Origin: Oscillospiraceae bacterium
Lineage (GTDB): Bacteria > Bacillota > Clostridia > Oscillospirales > Ruminococcaceae
Assembly: GCA_031285945.1 (NCBI GenBank)
Contig: JAITVF010000192.1
Location: forward strand, 1-14,943
Reading direction: 5' to 3'
DNA length: 14,943 bases
Numbering within the stretch: the stretch's first letter is position 1; every line of letters begins with the position of its first letter. Made by a program: the position numbers and the translations under genes. The notes under the pieces are model-generated. The model was not told the origin of the DNA. It did no database searches and worked only from the letters and a program-made list of their open reading frames with translations. Shown here piece by piece: positions 1 to 7,545 of this stretch.

Positions 1-782
1 CGCGTCAGAAACTCGTTGGCGCTCAGCACCGCGTTCAGGCTTTCGCCGGGAATGCCCATAAACTTGGGTAGGCCCGCGCCGCTTCCCACAAATACCGCCT
101 CAAAGCCGTCTTCAAACAACTCGTCGATGGTGAGCACCTTGCCGATGACCATATTAGTCTCGACACTGACGCCTATTTCCTTTAAGGCTTCGATCTCCCT
201 GCGGACTATGGCCTTGGGGAGACGGAACTCGGGGATACCGTAAACCAGAACCCCGCCCGCCAGGTGAAACGCCTCAAAGATGGTTACGGCGTAGCCCTTC
301 CGCGCGAGAGAGCCCGCGCAGGAAAGCCCCGCCGGCCCCGCGCCCACCACGGCTACACTGTGGCCGTTGGGCTTTGGCCGCTTTGCTTTTTCATTTATGT
401 TTTTCATGTGCCAGTCGGCGGCGAAGCGCTCAAGGCGTCCTATTCCCACCGGCTCGCCCTTTTTGCCGCGGACGCAAAGCTGCTCGCACTGGCTTTCCTG
501 AGGGCAGACACGGCCGCAGACGGCGGGCAGGGCGTTTGTCTCCTTGATTACGCTGTATCCGCCCTCAAAATCGCCCCCGGCAATTTTCGCTATGAATTCG
601 GGAATCTGTACCCCGACCGGGCAGCCCTCCACACAGAAGCGCTGCTTGCAGTTAAGGCAGCGAGCCGCCTCCTCCACAGCCATTTCTCCGGTGTACCCGA
701 GGGAAACCTCCTCGAAGTTTCTTGCCCGGATTTTTGGATCCTGCTCCGGAATTTTTACTTTTTCAAGGCTCATGTTAGCCAT
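1..782 (-). CDS. nfnB: NADH-dependent reduced ferredoxin:NADP+ oxidoreductase subunit B (NfnB, GltD-like), partial
   Basis: Only the first 260 codons are present; the 3' end runs off the left edge, and about 200 residues should be missing against the usual ~465. Seen: two cysteine clusters for [4Fe-4S] centres (Cys42, 45, 50, 54 and Cys89, 93, 99, 103), then a dinucleotide-binding glycine motif VGAGPAGLSCA at about 146-156. This is the layout of the NfnB / glutamate synthase small-subunit family. With NfnA it forms the cytoplasmic flavin-based bifurcating transhydrogenase that couples NADPH oxidation to reduction of NAD+ and ferredoxin, or the reverse. The start at 782 was chosen because GGTGAG lies 4 nt upstream; it overlaps the nfnA end by 8 nt. 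An in-frame ATG at 773 is a weaker alternative. A plain GltD role is unlikely, because the neighbour is NfnA and no GltB is seen. Confidence 0.9.
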   Translation of the reverse strand, partial: MANMSLEKVKIPEQDPKIRARNFEEVSLGYTGEMAVEEAARCLNCKQRFCVEGCPVGVQIPEFIAKIAGGDFEGGYSVIKETNALPAVCGRVCPQESQCEQLCVRGKKGEPVGIGRLERFAADWHMKNINEKAKRPKPNGHSVAVVGAGPAGLSCAGSLARKGYAVTIFEAFHLAGGVLVYGIPEFRLPKAIVRREIEALKEIGVSVETNMVIGKVLTIDELFEDGFEAVFVGSGAGLPKFMGIPGESLNAVLSANEFLT

Positions 783-1614
783 GGAGCTCACCGCCCTTCA
801 GCAGTCTGCACCGGTGGTCGGCTTCCTGCTCCTTATAGAGAGAATTGCGAATCATAAGCTCGTCAAAATCGACCTTATGGCCGTCGAAATCGGGACCGTC
901 GACACAGGCGAAATAAACCGTTCCGCCCACCGGTACCCGGCAACCGCCGCACATTCCCGTGCCGTCTATCATGATGGGGTTTAAGCTTACAACGGTGGGG
1001 ATTTTTTCTTCCTCCGTCACCTTGCAGACAAACTTCATCATAATTACGGGGCCTATGGCTATGACCATGTCGTATTTGTTACCGGCTCTGATAAGGCTTT
1101 TAAGCTTGTCGGTTACAAATCCCTTTTCACCATAGCTGCCGTCGTCGGTGGTGAGGTAGAGGTTTTTGCAGGACGCCCTCATCTCATCCTCCAGAATAAC
1201 GATGTCCTCTGAGCGAAAGCCCGCTATGATATCGACCTCGGCCCCCATCTCGTGAAGGGCCTTTGCCTGAGGCCACGCTATTGCGCAGCCCACCCCGCCG
1301 CCGACGACGCACACTCTTTTTAGCCCCCCGAGATGGCTCGCCGTTCCGAGAGGGCCTACAAAATCGAAGATGTCATCCCCTTCCTCAAGGCCGGCCAGCA
1401 TAATTGTAGAGCGGCCCACCTGCTGGAAGATAATCGTTACAGTTCCTTTTTCCCGGTCATAGCCCGCTATGGTCAAAGGGATACGCTCGCCTTTTTCGTC
1501 GAGCCGAAAGATGATGAACTGACCCGGCATAGCCTTTGCGGCGATGAGCGGCGCATCGACCGTAAGCTCTGTGACCGAATCGTTGAGCCTGCGCTTTTTA
1601 ACAATTCTGTACAT
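775..1614 (-). CDS. nfnA: NADH-dependent reduced ferredoxin:NADP+ oxidoreductase subunit A (NfnA)
   Basis: 279 residues, the normal length for NfnA / sulfide dehydrogenase beta subunit. Seen: an FAD-binding RIPLTI motif at 44-49, a nucleotide-binding VGGGVG stretch at about 104-109, and a C-terminal [2Fe-2S] site with one aspartate and three cysteines (Asp217, Cys222, Cys225, Cys237), followed by CVDGPDFDGH. The Asp/Cys3 ligation is characteristic of NfnA proteins and separates them from ordinary dihydroorotate dehydrogenase electron-transfer subunits (PyrK). The subunit binds NAD(H) and would bifurcate electrons together with NfnB. The start has AGGAG 7 nt upstream, 24 bp after the FNT channel gene. 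Placement behind fhs-folD suggests it balances NADPH, NADH and ferredoxin for folate-bound C1 reduction; that role is inferred. Confidence 0.93.
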   Translation of the reverse strand: MYRIVKKRRLNDSVTELTVDAPLIAAKAMPGQFIIFRLDEKGERIPLTIAGYDREKGTVTIIFQQVGRSTIMLAGLEEGDDIFDFVGPLGTASHLGGLKRVCVVGGGVGCAIAWPQAKALHEMGAEVDIIAGFRSEDIVILEDEMRASCKNLYLTTDDGSYGEKGFVTDKLKSLIRAGNKYDMVIAIGPVIMMKFVCKVTEEEKIPTVVSLNPIMIDGTGMCGGCRVPVGGTVYFACVDGPDFDGHKVDFDELMIRNSLYKEQEADHRCRLLKGGELHG

Positions 1615-1638
1615 GGCTGCACTCCTGACCGATAGTTT

Positions 1639-2493
1639 TTAGCCGTTAGCTACGGGGATATGCTTTTTGGCCGCGGCGCGGTGGCAGAACCATAAAACAA
1701 CGGCTATTCCCGCGCCGCCTATAATATTGCCTATGGTTACGGGCAGCAGGTTTGTGATAAACATGTTGGCCGCGGTGAGAGACTCTGTGGCGATTCCGGC
1801 GTTCGCCGCCAGCGCCGCGTACCCGGGGTTGCCAAGGGCAAAAATAGCCGCCGGGATATAGTACATGTTTGCCACGCAGTGCTCAAAGCCGCCCATTACA
1901 AAAAAGGCCACCGGTATATACGCGCCAAGAATCTTACCGGCGGTATCTTTGGCGGTAAGGGCGCAGAGAACGCCGAGACAGACCATCACATTGCAGAGTA
2001 TCCCCAAAACCACCGCGGGGAAAAATTCTACGGCGCATTTAGCGGCTCCGGTTTTAATGACATAAACCGCAAGCTCCCCGCCGCCAAGGTTAAGCTGGCC
2101 GGAATAAACTATCGCCGCCGCGAGAAGAACGTTGCCCGCCATATTGCCGAAATAGACGCAGGCCCAGTTTTTGAGCATTCCCGCAAGTGACGCGCTTTTG
2201 TTGAGAACCGAGATAAAAATCATGGTATTGCCGGTAAAGAGCTCGCTCCCCATCAGCATTACCATCCCCAGCCCGAAGGGGAAGATAAGCCCCGCTATAA
2301 GCCTGGCAAGCCCGGGATTCGTTACGGCGTAGCTGGCCGTGCCCGCCGCCACCGCCCCAAACCCGATCATCACGCCGCCCACTATCCCCATCAGAAACAG
2401 GTTGAGGACCGAGCCCGACGCCTTTTTGGCCCCGAGGGCCGACGCGTACTGCGCCATTACCTCTGCGCCCGAAAAAATACCCGTCTGGTTCAT
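1639..2493 (-). CDS. focA: Formate/nitrite transporter (FNT) family channel, probably formate
   Basis: 284 residues of strongly hydrophobic sequence compatible with the six-helix FNT fold, which assembles as a pentamer in the cytoplasmic membrane. Seen: the family signature GSELFTGNTM at 82-91, the CNVMVCLGV stretch at about 167-175, and GFEHCVANM at 202-210, whose His205 corresponds to the central channel histidine of FocA. Substrate cannot be read from sequence; formate is inferred because the gene sits directly behind formate-THF ligase and FolD. The start chosen is the ATG at 2493, which overlaps the folD stop as ATGA and implies translational coupling. A GTG three codons upstream (2502) is also possible. 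Nitrite (NirC) or hydrosulfide channels are the alternatives, with no supporting neighbours. Confidence 0.92.
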   Translation of the reverse strand: MNQTGIFSGAEVMAQYASALGAKKASGSVLNLFLMGIVGGVMIGFGAVAAGTASYAVTNPGLARLIAGLIFPFGLGMVMLMGSELFTGNTMIFISVLNKSASLAGMLKNWACVYFGNMAGNVLLAAAIVYSGQLNLGGGELAVYVIKTGAAKCAVEFFPAVVLGILCNVMVCLGVLCALTAKDTAGKILGAYIPVAFFVMGGFEHCVANMYYIPAAIFALGNPGYAALAANAGIATESLTAANMFITNLLPVTIGNIIGGAGIAVVLWFCHRAAAKKHIPVANG

Positions 2494-3350
2494 TGGCCGC
2501 ACCCCGCCATCCGTTCGGCGGCGGTAATAACGTTACCGACCAGAACCGAAGTTGTTACCGTTCCCACCCCGCCGGGAACAGGGGTGATGGCTCCGACTAC
2601 AGGCTCGGCGGCCTCAAAGTCGGCGTCTCCGCACATCTTGCCGTCTTCTGTAAAGTTTATCCCCACGTCTATTACCACCTGGCCGGGGGAGAAGAATTCC
2701 TTGCCCACAACCCCTGCCCTGCCCGCCGCCACGATCAGTATTTCGGCGTCACGGCAGGCCTTTGGCATGTCGGCGGTTCTTGTATGGCATATGGTAACGG
2801 TCGCGTGCTTCGCGAGCAGCATCATGGCGACCGGCTTGCCCACCACAAGGCTGCGGCCTATTACCGTCACCCGCTTGCCTCTGGGGTCGTAGCCGAAGTG
2901 GTCCAGAATCTCCATGCAGGCCTGAGCGGTGCATGGGGCGAAGCCCTTGTCCGCCCCCGTAAAGACGCCGGCCAGGGAGCCGTCGCCTATGCCGTCGACA
3001 TCCTTCTGGGGACTGAGCGCCCCTCTTACGGTCTCGTCGTCCATATGCTTAGGCAACGGCCTGAAGAGAAGAACCCCGTGGATGGAAACGTCTTTGTTGA
3101 CACTCTCTATCAATTCAATAAGCTCCGCCTGAGTCGCCCCCTGCGGGAGAGCCATTACCCTTACGCTCACGCCCACGCTCTCGCAGCGCTTTATAGCGCC
3201 CTTTTCGTAGGCTATATCGTCGCCCCGCTCCCCCACCCTGATAATGCCCAAGGTGGGTGATACGCCTTTTTCCTTAAGCCGCGCGACCGCGGCCTGCTGC
3301 TTTTCCTTAAGGGCGGCCACGACAAGCCTACCCTCCAGTAATTTCGCCAT
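2490..3350 (-). CDS. folD: Methylene-tetrahydrofolate dehydrogenase, FolD family (cyclohydrolase activity doubtful)
   Basis: 286 residues, normal FolD length. Seen: Tyr48 of the active-site helix, KDVDG at 116-120, the NADP-binding VIGRSLVVGKP at about 163-173, and the C-terminal ITPVPGGVGTVT signature at 255-266. FolD oxidises methylene-THF to methenyl-THF with NADP+, and usually also hydrolyses methenyl-THF to formyl-THF. Aligned by eye to E. coli FolD, catalytic Lys54 is Ala52 here (motif YEKGA instead of YVxxK) and Gln98 is Phe96 (LLFRPLP instead of LVQLPLP). A dehydrogenase-only enzyme is therefore likely. The ATG at 3350 is preferred because AAGGAGG lies 8 nt upstream; a longer reading from a TTG at 3398 would run into fhs and lacks support. 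The ribosome site overlaps the fhs stop codon. Confidence 0.93.
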   Translation of the reverse strand: MAKLLEGRLVVAALKEKQQAAVARLKEKGVSPTLGIIRVGERGDDIAYEKGAIKRCESVGVSVRVMALPQGATQAELIELIESVNKDVSIHGVLLFRPLPKHMDDETVRGALSPQKDVDGIGDGSLAGVFTGADKGFAPCTAQACMEILDHFGYDPRGKRVTVIGRSLVVGKPVAMMLLAKHATVTICHTRTADMPKACRDAEILIVAAGRAGVVGKEFFSPGQVVIDVGINFTEDGKMCGDADFEAAEPVVGAITPVPGGVGTVTTSVLVGNVITAAERMAGCGQ

Positions 3351-3363
3351 AGTTCCGGCCTCC

Positions 3364-5040
3364 TTAAAACAGCCCGCTGATTTTTCCGGATACGTCAAGA
3401 TCGATCCGCTCGGCGCTGGGAACCTTGGGTAGCCCCGGCATGGTCATTATCTCGCCGGTCAGCGCTACTATAAAGCCCGCGCCCGCGCTCACCTTGAGAT
3501 TGCGTACCGTTACCCTAAAGCCGCGGGGCGCGCCCAGAAGAGCCGCGTCGTCAGAGAAGCTGTACTGGGTTTTAGCCATGCAGATGGGCAAATTGCCAAA
3601 GCCCAGGGCCTCGAGCTGGCCCGCCTGCTTTTTTGCGGCTGGGGTAAGCTCAACGCCGTCGCCCCGGTATATTTTGGTAACAATGCCGTTTAGCTTCTCC
3701 TCGATGGATTCCTCGAGACCGTATGTATAGTTGAGGGAGCTCTTTTGCCCGCAGAGGCGGACAACCTCCTCGGCAAGGGCCCTGCCCCCTTCGCCGCCCT
3801 TTGCCCATACTTCGGAAAGGGCCACATTTACACCCAGCTCACGGCACTTATCCTCCACCATTTTTAGCTCGGCGGCAGTGTCCGTGGGAAAAGCGTTGAC
3901 GGCAACTACGCAGGGCAGGCCGAACTGCTTTGTCATATTCTCAACGTGCTGCAAAAGATTGGGCAGGCCTTTTTCCAGCGCGGCAAGATTCTCGCTGTTA
4001 AGGTCTGCTTTTGCGACCCCTCCGTGATGCTTAAGTGCGCGCACCGTCGCTACCACGACGATGGCGTCGGGTGAGAGGTTGGCCATTCGGCACTTTATGT
4101 CCAGGAACTTTTCCGCGCCGAGATCGCCGCCGAAGCCTGCCTCGGTCACGGCGTAATCGCCCAGCTTGAGGGCCATTCTGGTGGCCATTATTGAGTTGCA
4201 GCCGTGGGCGATGTTCGCGAAGGGGCCGCCGTGAATAAAGGCCGGGGTTCCCTCGAGCGTCTGAACCAGATTGGGCTTGAGAGCGTCCCGCAAAAGGGCG
4301 GCCATTGCGCCTTCAGCCTTGAGCATTCCGGCCGTTATAGGTTTTTCGTCGCGGGTGTAGCCAACTATGATCCTGGCAAGCCGATCCTTAAGGTCGGGGA
4401 TGTCTCTGGAGAGGCAAAGAACCGCCATAATCTCAGAAGCCACGGTTATGTCGAAGCCGTCCTCCCTGGGGAATCCGTTGGTTCTTCCGCCCAGTCCCCC
4501 CGTTATATTGCGGAGCTGGCGGTCGTTCATATCCACCGCACGCCGCCAAGTGATCCTGCGAGGATCTATGTTAAGAGTGTTACCCTGGAATATGTGGTTG
4601 TCAAGCATTGCGGCCAGCAGGTTGTTGGCCGCGCCGATGGCGTGAAAGTCCCCGGTAAAATGCAGGTTGATGTCCTCCATGGGGACTACCTGGGCGTATC
4701 CGCCGCCCGCCGCTCCGCCCTTTACCCCGAACACGGGGCCAAGACTGGGCTCACGCAGCGCGACAACCGATTTTTTTCCGATTTTGCGCAGCCCGTCGGC
4801 AAGGCCCACAGTGGTTGTGGTTTTGCCTTCGCCGGCGGGGGTGGGGGTTATGGCGGTTACCAGGATGAGCTTGCCGTCGGGCCTGTCCCTGAGCTCGTTG
4901 AGGTAATTGTAATCGACCTTTGCCTTGTATCTGCCGTACTGCTCGATATACTCCTCGGGTATCTCCGCCCTGGCGGCTATCTCCATAACAGGCGCGATCG
5001 TGGTCTCCTGCGCAATTTCGATGTCGCTCTTATAAGACAT
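3364..5040 (-). CDS. fhs: Formate-tetrahydrofolate ligase (10-formyl-THF synthetase)
   Basis: 558 residues, the standard bacterial length. It catalyses ATP + formate + THF to 10-formyl-THF in the cytoplasm, the entry step for formate into folate C1 metabolism and the first THF step of the Wood-Ljungdahl methyl branch. Seen: the nucleotide-binding loop [13 protein letters not shown] at 65-77, the family signatures [11 protein letters not shown] at 105-115 and [12 protein letters not shown] further on, and FTGDFHAI at 128-135. No key residue appears altered. The ATG at 5040 has AAGGAG 8 nt upstream; the longer GTG reading at 5049 would begin right at the ribosome site and is rejected. First gene of the leftward operon, with a leader of about 95 nt after the promoter at 5141-5169. 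Confidence 0.98.
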   Translation of the reverse strand: MSYKSDIEIAQETTIAPVMEIAARAEIPEEYIEQYGRYKAKVDYNYLNELRDRPDGKLILVTAITPTPAGEGKTTTTVGLADGLRKIGKKSVVALREPSLGPVFGVKGGAAGGGYAQVVPMEDINLHFTGDFHAIGAANNLLAAMLDNHIFQGNTLNIDPRRITWRRAVDMNDRQLRNITGGLGGRTNGFPREDGFDITVASEIMAVLCLSRDIPDLKDRLARIIVGYTRDEKPITAGMLKAEGAMAALLRDALKPNLVQTLEGTPAFIHGGPFANIAHGCNSIMATRMALKLGDYAVTEAGFGGDLGAEKFLDIKCRMANLSPDAIVVVATVRALKHHGGVAKADLNSENLAALEKGLPNLLQHVENMTKQFGLPCVVAVNAFPTDTAAELKMVEDKCRELGVNVALSEVWAKGGEGGRALAEEVVRLCGQKSSLNYTYGLEESIEEKLNGIVTKIYRGDGVELTPAAKKQAGQLEALGFGNLPICMAKTQYSFSDDAALLGAPRGFRVTVRNLKVSAGAGFIVALTGEIMTMPGLPKVPSAERIDLDVSGKISGLF

Positions 5041-5140
5041 TGCATACACTCCTTTTTAAATTGCTAGAATCGCTCGCGGGTTAGGCGCGCCAATACCAAG
5101 CCGGTCGGCCTGATAAGGGATAACGGCAACATACCAGTTC

Positions 5141-5169
5141 ATAATACAACATTTTACACACAAAGTCAA
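5141..5169 (-). promoter_or_regulatory. Sigma-A promoter of the fhs-folD-focA-nfnAB operon
   Basis: Read on the minus strand: TTGACT (5169-5164), a 17-nt spacer, then TATTAT (5146-5141). Both hexamers differ from consensus by one base and the spacing is ideal. Transcription would begin near 5134, giving a leader of about 95 nt before the fhs ATG. The leader contains the palindrome GGCGCGCC (5085-5092 region) but no riboswitch class I recognise. Confidence 0.75.
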
Positions 5170-5218
5170 AATATCACGTATAATTATTATTCGCAAATTT
5201 TACTCTTTTTTTTAAAAA

Positions 5219-5259
5219 TATGCGGTATGCGGACTCTTAAGCTTTGATAAAACATACCG
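5219..5259. repeat. CGGTATG inverted repeat and TATGCGG tandem repeat between divergent C1 operons
   Basis: CGGTATG (5223-5229) is repeated in inverted orientation as CATACCG (5253-5259), 23 nt apart, straddling the -35 box of the mocA promoter. The left arm also lies in a tandem TATGCGG TATGCGG (5219-5232). A related CATACC occurs at 5130-5135, just beyond the fhs -10 box. A shared operator is possible, but no known regulator site is recognised. Confidence 0.3.
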
Positions 5260-5273
5260 TGATGTGTTATAGT
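5244..5273 (+). promoter_or_regulatory. Sigma-A promoter of the mocA-metF-metH operon
   Basis: TTGATA (5244-5249), an 18-nt spacer, TATAGT (5268-5273); transcription would start near 5280. It lies upstream of the chosen ATG at 5310 and inside a longer open frame from 5244, which argues against that upstream start. The -35 boxes of this promoter and the fhs promoter are about 75 bp apart, with AT-rich sequence between them. Confidence 0.6.
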
Positions 5274-5309
5274 ATGAGCGTAGCTTTAGCGCAAGGGAGG
5301 GAGCCGGTT

Positions 5310-5915
5310 ATGAACCGGTGGATTCGCTCTGAGGTAAGCGCCATACTTCTCGCGGCGGGGCGGTCTCGCCGGATGGAAGGGGGCGCGGACAAGCTCCTGC
5401 TCCCCTTTCGGGGGAAAACGCTATTCATGCTTGCGCTGGAGCTTTTGGATTCCATGCCGTTTTACGAGAAGATAGTCGTAACCACTGATGAGCGCCTTAA
5501 AAAAGCGGAGCTGCAGGCAGGGATCATTCCGATAATAAATCCCCATCCGGAAAATGGGCAGGGCGAAAGCGTAAGCCTCGGCACAAAAGCGGCGGGCGGT
5601 TCGCGCTATCTGTTTTTGGGGGCCGACCAGCCTTTGCTTAACAGAGACACGCTGCGGTGGCTTTTGCTAAACTCCAGGGAAAACGCGGGTAAAATCGTCT
5701 GCCCCTCCGTTGAGGGCAAGCCCAGCAACCCTGTTATATTTCCGGCTCGCTTTCGAGACGAGCTCCTGGCGCTTTTGGGCGACGCCGGGGGGAGAGCGGT
5801 GCGAAAAGCTCACCCCGAGGACTGCCTGCTCCTCCCGGCAAAGGACTCCCGTATTTTCCGGGATATAGACCGTATGGAAGATTACCTGGGCCTGATCGCG
5901 GGCGGGGAGGCTTGA
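5310..5915 (+). CDS. mocA: MocA-like nucleotidyltransferase (probable molybdenum cofactor cytidylyltransferase)
   Basis: 201 residues, a single GT-A-like nucleotidyltransferase domain of normal length. Seen: the nucleotide-binding ILLAAGRSRRM at 12-22 with the following KLLLPFRGK, VVTTDE at 56-61, NPHPENGQGES at 77-87, GADQPLL at 104-110 for the metal/substrate site, SNPVIF at 139-144, GDAGGR at 157-162 and DIDRMEDY at 185-192. These match the MocA/MobA group, and MocA more closely because of the GNPV-like and DID-D-Y motifs. The enzyme would join CTP (or GTP) to molybdopterin for a molybdenum enzyme such as formate dehydrogenase or a molybdenum hydroxylase; which one is unknown. The ATG at 5310 has AAGGGAGG 9 nt upstream. 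First gene of the rightward operon. Another NTP-transferase role cannot be excluded. Confidence 0.82.
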   Translation: MNRWIRSEVSAILLAAGRSRRMEGGADKLLLPFRGKTLFMLALELLDSMPFYEKIVVTTDERLKKAELQAGIIPIINPHPENGQGESVSLGTKAAGGSRYLFLGADQPLLNRDTLRWLLLNSRENAGKIVCPSVEGKPSNPVIFPARFRDELLALLGDAGGRAVRKAHPEDCLLLPAKDSRIFRDIDRMEDYLGLIAGGEA

Positions 5916-5941
5916 CGGCGGGAATAGCCGTTCTACCGGCC

Positions 5942-5956
5942 TTAAGAATAACTTAA
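5942..5956. repeat. Small palindrome upstream of metF
   Basis: TTAAG and CTTAA separated by five A/T bases, in the 77-bp gap between mocA and metF. It may be a weak operator or just AT-rich filler. No promoter of good quality was seen in this gap. Confidence 0.2.
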
Positions 5957-5992
5957 CCCCGGCGCGCAAAAGAGCGTAGAAAGCGAGTTTTT

Positions 5993-6853
5993 ATGCGGAT
6001 AGATGAGCTTTACAAGATCAAAAGTCCCGTTATATCCTTCGAGGTTTTCCCCCCTAAAAAGGCTGACGGCTTCGACGCGGTGCTGGGCGCTCTTCGCGAG
6101 CTGGCGCCTCTTTCCCCCGACTTTATGAGCGTTACCTGCGGCGCCGGCGGCACGGGCGGGGCTGAAAGGCTTACCCGCGCAATCGCCTCCGCTATCAGGA
6201 AGGAGCACGATATAGAGCCGCTCGCCCATCTCACCTGCATCGCCTCAGACCCCGAAACGGTAAAATCGGCGGCAGGCGCTCTGCGCGAGGAGGGTGTTTA
6301 CAATATATTGGCGCTGCGTGGCGATCTGCCTGGAGGGCGGGAAATTACCGGAGAAAGGCACTACCGATTTGCCTCACGCCTTATCTCTGATCTTATGGGT
6401 CTCGGGGATTTTTGCGTGGGCGCCGCCTGCTACCCAGAGGGGCATATCGAGTGCGAGAGCCGTGAGGAGGATCTTATTCACCTGAAAGAAAAGCAGGAGG
6501 CCGGGGCGTCCTTTCTTATAACTCAGCTGTTTTTTGATAACGGCGTATTCTTCCGTTTTATGGAGAGAGCGAGATCTGGCGGGATACATTTGCCCGTTTC
6601 GGCCGGCGTAATGCCGATACTCAGCAGAGGGCAGATAGAGCGTATGATCTTTATGTGCGGCGCGTCTTTACCCTCGGCCATTATAAGGCTCCTTCACAAA
6701 TACGAGCACAGTCCCGACGACCTGAGAAAGGCCGGGGTGGAGCACGCGGCCCGCCAGATGGAGGCGCTTATCTCAGGCGGCGCGCAGGGGATTCACATCT
6801 ACACCATGAACCACCCCGATATCGCGGCCTCGGCCATGAGCAAGCTGCGATGA
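5993..6853 (+). CDS. metF: Methylenetetrahydrofolate reductase (MetF)
   Basis: 286 residues, a complete single-domain bacterial MetF barrel with FAD. It reduces 5,10-methylene-THF to 5-methyl-THF, supplying methyl groups for methionine. Seen: SFEVFPPK at 15-22 with Glu17 at the position of the catalytic glutamate, SVTCGAGGT at 46-54, LALRGD at 106-111 with the flavin/folate-site aspartate, FLITQLFFDN at 174-183, the AGVMPI stretch at about 204-209, and a C-terminal GIHIYTMN at 266-273. The ribosome site is weak (purine-rich, no clear AGGAG), so expression may depend on the operon. Its stop overlaps the next ATG as ATGA. The electron donor is not visible; no zinc-finger MetV partner is encoded here. 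Confidence 0.95.
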   Translation: MRIDELYKIKSPVISFEVFPPKKADGFDAVLGALRELAPLSPDFMSVTCGAGGTGGAERLTRAIASAIRKEHDIEPLAHLTCIASDPETVKSAAGALREEGVYNILALRGDLPGGREITGERHYRFASRLISDLMGLGDFCVGAACYPEGHIECESREEDLIHLKEKQEAGASFLITQLFFDNGVFFRFMERARSGGIHLPVSAGVMPILSRGQIERMIFMCGASLPSAIIRLLHKYEHSPDDLRKAGVEHAARQMEALISGGAQGIHIYTMNHPDIAASAMSKLR

Positions 6854-7497
6854 GCCTTAGGGATGAAACCCTGCGCTACCTGGGCTACCGGGGCCAGGAG
6901 CTCGGCCCGGCGGAGGAAGACGCCCTTGTCCGGGCAATTTCGGAGTGCGGTAAAATCTCGAAGCCTGCCCGGGTTTGGCGCGAGTTTGAGCTTTATAACG
7001 CTCCGGGGGGGCTTGGGGTTGGCGGCACGGTTTTGACTCTTCCGGGCAAGGACGTTTCGCGACTGCTTTGCGGCTGCCAAAGGGTCATACTCTCGGCCGT
7101 TACCCTGGGACTTGGGCTGGACCGGGAAATTTCGCTGCAATTCAGGCGGGACGCCTCTTTTGGCCTGTTCCTCGACGCGGCGGCGAGCGCATTTATAGAA
7201 GAGGCCTGCGACCGGCTTGAAGCAGAGCTTCGCGATGACGCGCAAAGCCGCGGCTTCTTCCTTTCCCGGCGGTACAGCCCCGGCTACGGCGACCTTCCCC
7301 TTTCGGTGCAGCCTCTTATTTTGGAGATTCTCGACACAGGCAGGCGGATCGGCGTAACCTGTAGCCCCTCATTTATCATGACCCCGCGCAAATCGGTCAC
7401 GGCTATAACGGGCCTGAATAAAGATAAGCCGCCGGACGCGGCCAATTCCTGCAAGGGCTGCGACAAACAATACAGCTGCCCCTACAGAAGGCCGTGA
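6850..7497 (+). CDS. Stand-alone MetH activation-domain protein (cobalamin reactivation)
   Basis: 215 residues. Seen: the AdoMet-binding motif RYSPGYGDLPLSVQ at about 141-154 and the following GVTCSPSFIMTPRKSVTAI at about 168-186, which match the C-terminal activation domain of cobalamin-dependent methionine synthase. An N-terminal region of about 70 residues and a C-terminal Cx2Cx5C tail (Cys201, 204, 210) are extra. In E. coli this domain reductively remethylates inactive cob(II)alamin using AdoMet; separate versions are known, for example in Thermotoga. The partner is the MetH encoded just downstream, which lacks this domain. The ATG at 6850 overlaps the metF stop as ATGA, so translation is probably coupled; a longer reading from 6655 lies inside metF and is rejected. 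The electron-donating reductase is not identified. Confidence 0.88.
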   Translation: MSLRDETLRYLGYRGQELGPAEEDALVRAISECGKISKPARVWREFELYNAPGGLGVGGTVLTLPGKDVSRLLCGCQRVILSAVTLGLGLDREISLQFRRDASFGLFLDAAASAFIEEACDRLEAELRDDAQSRGFFLSRRYSPGYGDLPLSVQPLILEILDTGRRIGVTCSPSFIMTPRKSVTAITGLNKDKPPDAANSCKGCDKQYSCPYRRP

Positions 7498-7509
7498 AAT
7501 ACTGATCTG

Positions 7510-7531
7510 GTCGATTTTTAAGTTAATCGAC
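7510..7531. repeat. 7-bp perfect inverted repeat upstream of metH
   Basis: GTCGATT (7510-7516) and AATCGAC (7525-7531) flank an 8-nt AT-rich loop in the 65-bp metF-side gap before metH. No T-run follows, so it is not an intrinsic terminator. It sits immediately upstream of a perfect TATAAT, where an operator would lie. Confidence 0.4.
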
Positions 7532-7539
7532 TGTAATAG

Positions 7540-7545
7540 TATAAT
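7540..7545 (+). promoter_or_regulatory. Possible internal -10 box upstream of metH
   Basis: A perfect TATAAT is present, but the sequence 17 nt upstream (TTTAAG) is a poor -35 box. Initiation would fall near 7552, at the GAGGAGAG ribosome site (7552-7559), giving almost no leader. It is a weak candidate for a secondary promoter. Confidence 0.25.

Noticed and set aside
1..782. GltD, the small subunit of glutamate synthase
   Set aside because: The family is shared, but the upstream neighbour is NfnA with the Asp/Cys3 iron-sulfur site, and no GltB is seen.
2493..3260. 255-codon open frame on the plus strand antisense to folD
   Set aside because: Fully antisense to a recognisable FolD and without any recognisable domain.
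4204..5067. 287-codon open frame on the plus strand antisense to fhs
   Set aside because: It overlaps the well-conserved fhs fully, has no family motif and no ribosome site; it is a by-product of GC-rich codon use.
5050..5140. Riboswitch in the fhs leader, for example a THF type
   Set aside because: The leader of about 95 nt shows no conserved core or strong helix; only a GGCGCGCC palindrome stands out.
6850..7497. MetV, the zinc-binding partner of MetF in acetogens
   Set aside because: The position next to metF and the cysteine tail suggested it, but the AdoMet-site SPGYGD and MTPRKSVTAI motifs clearly place it with MetH activation domains.
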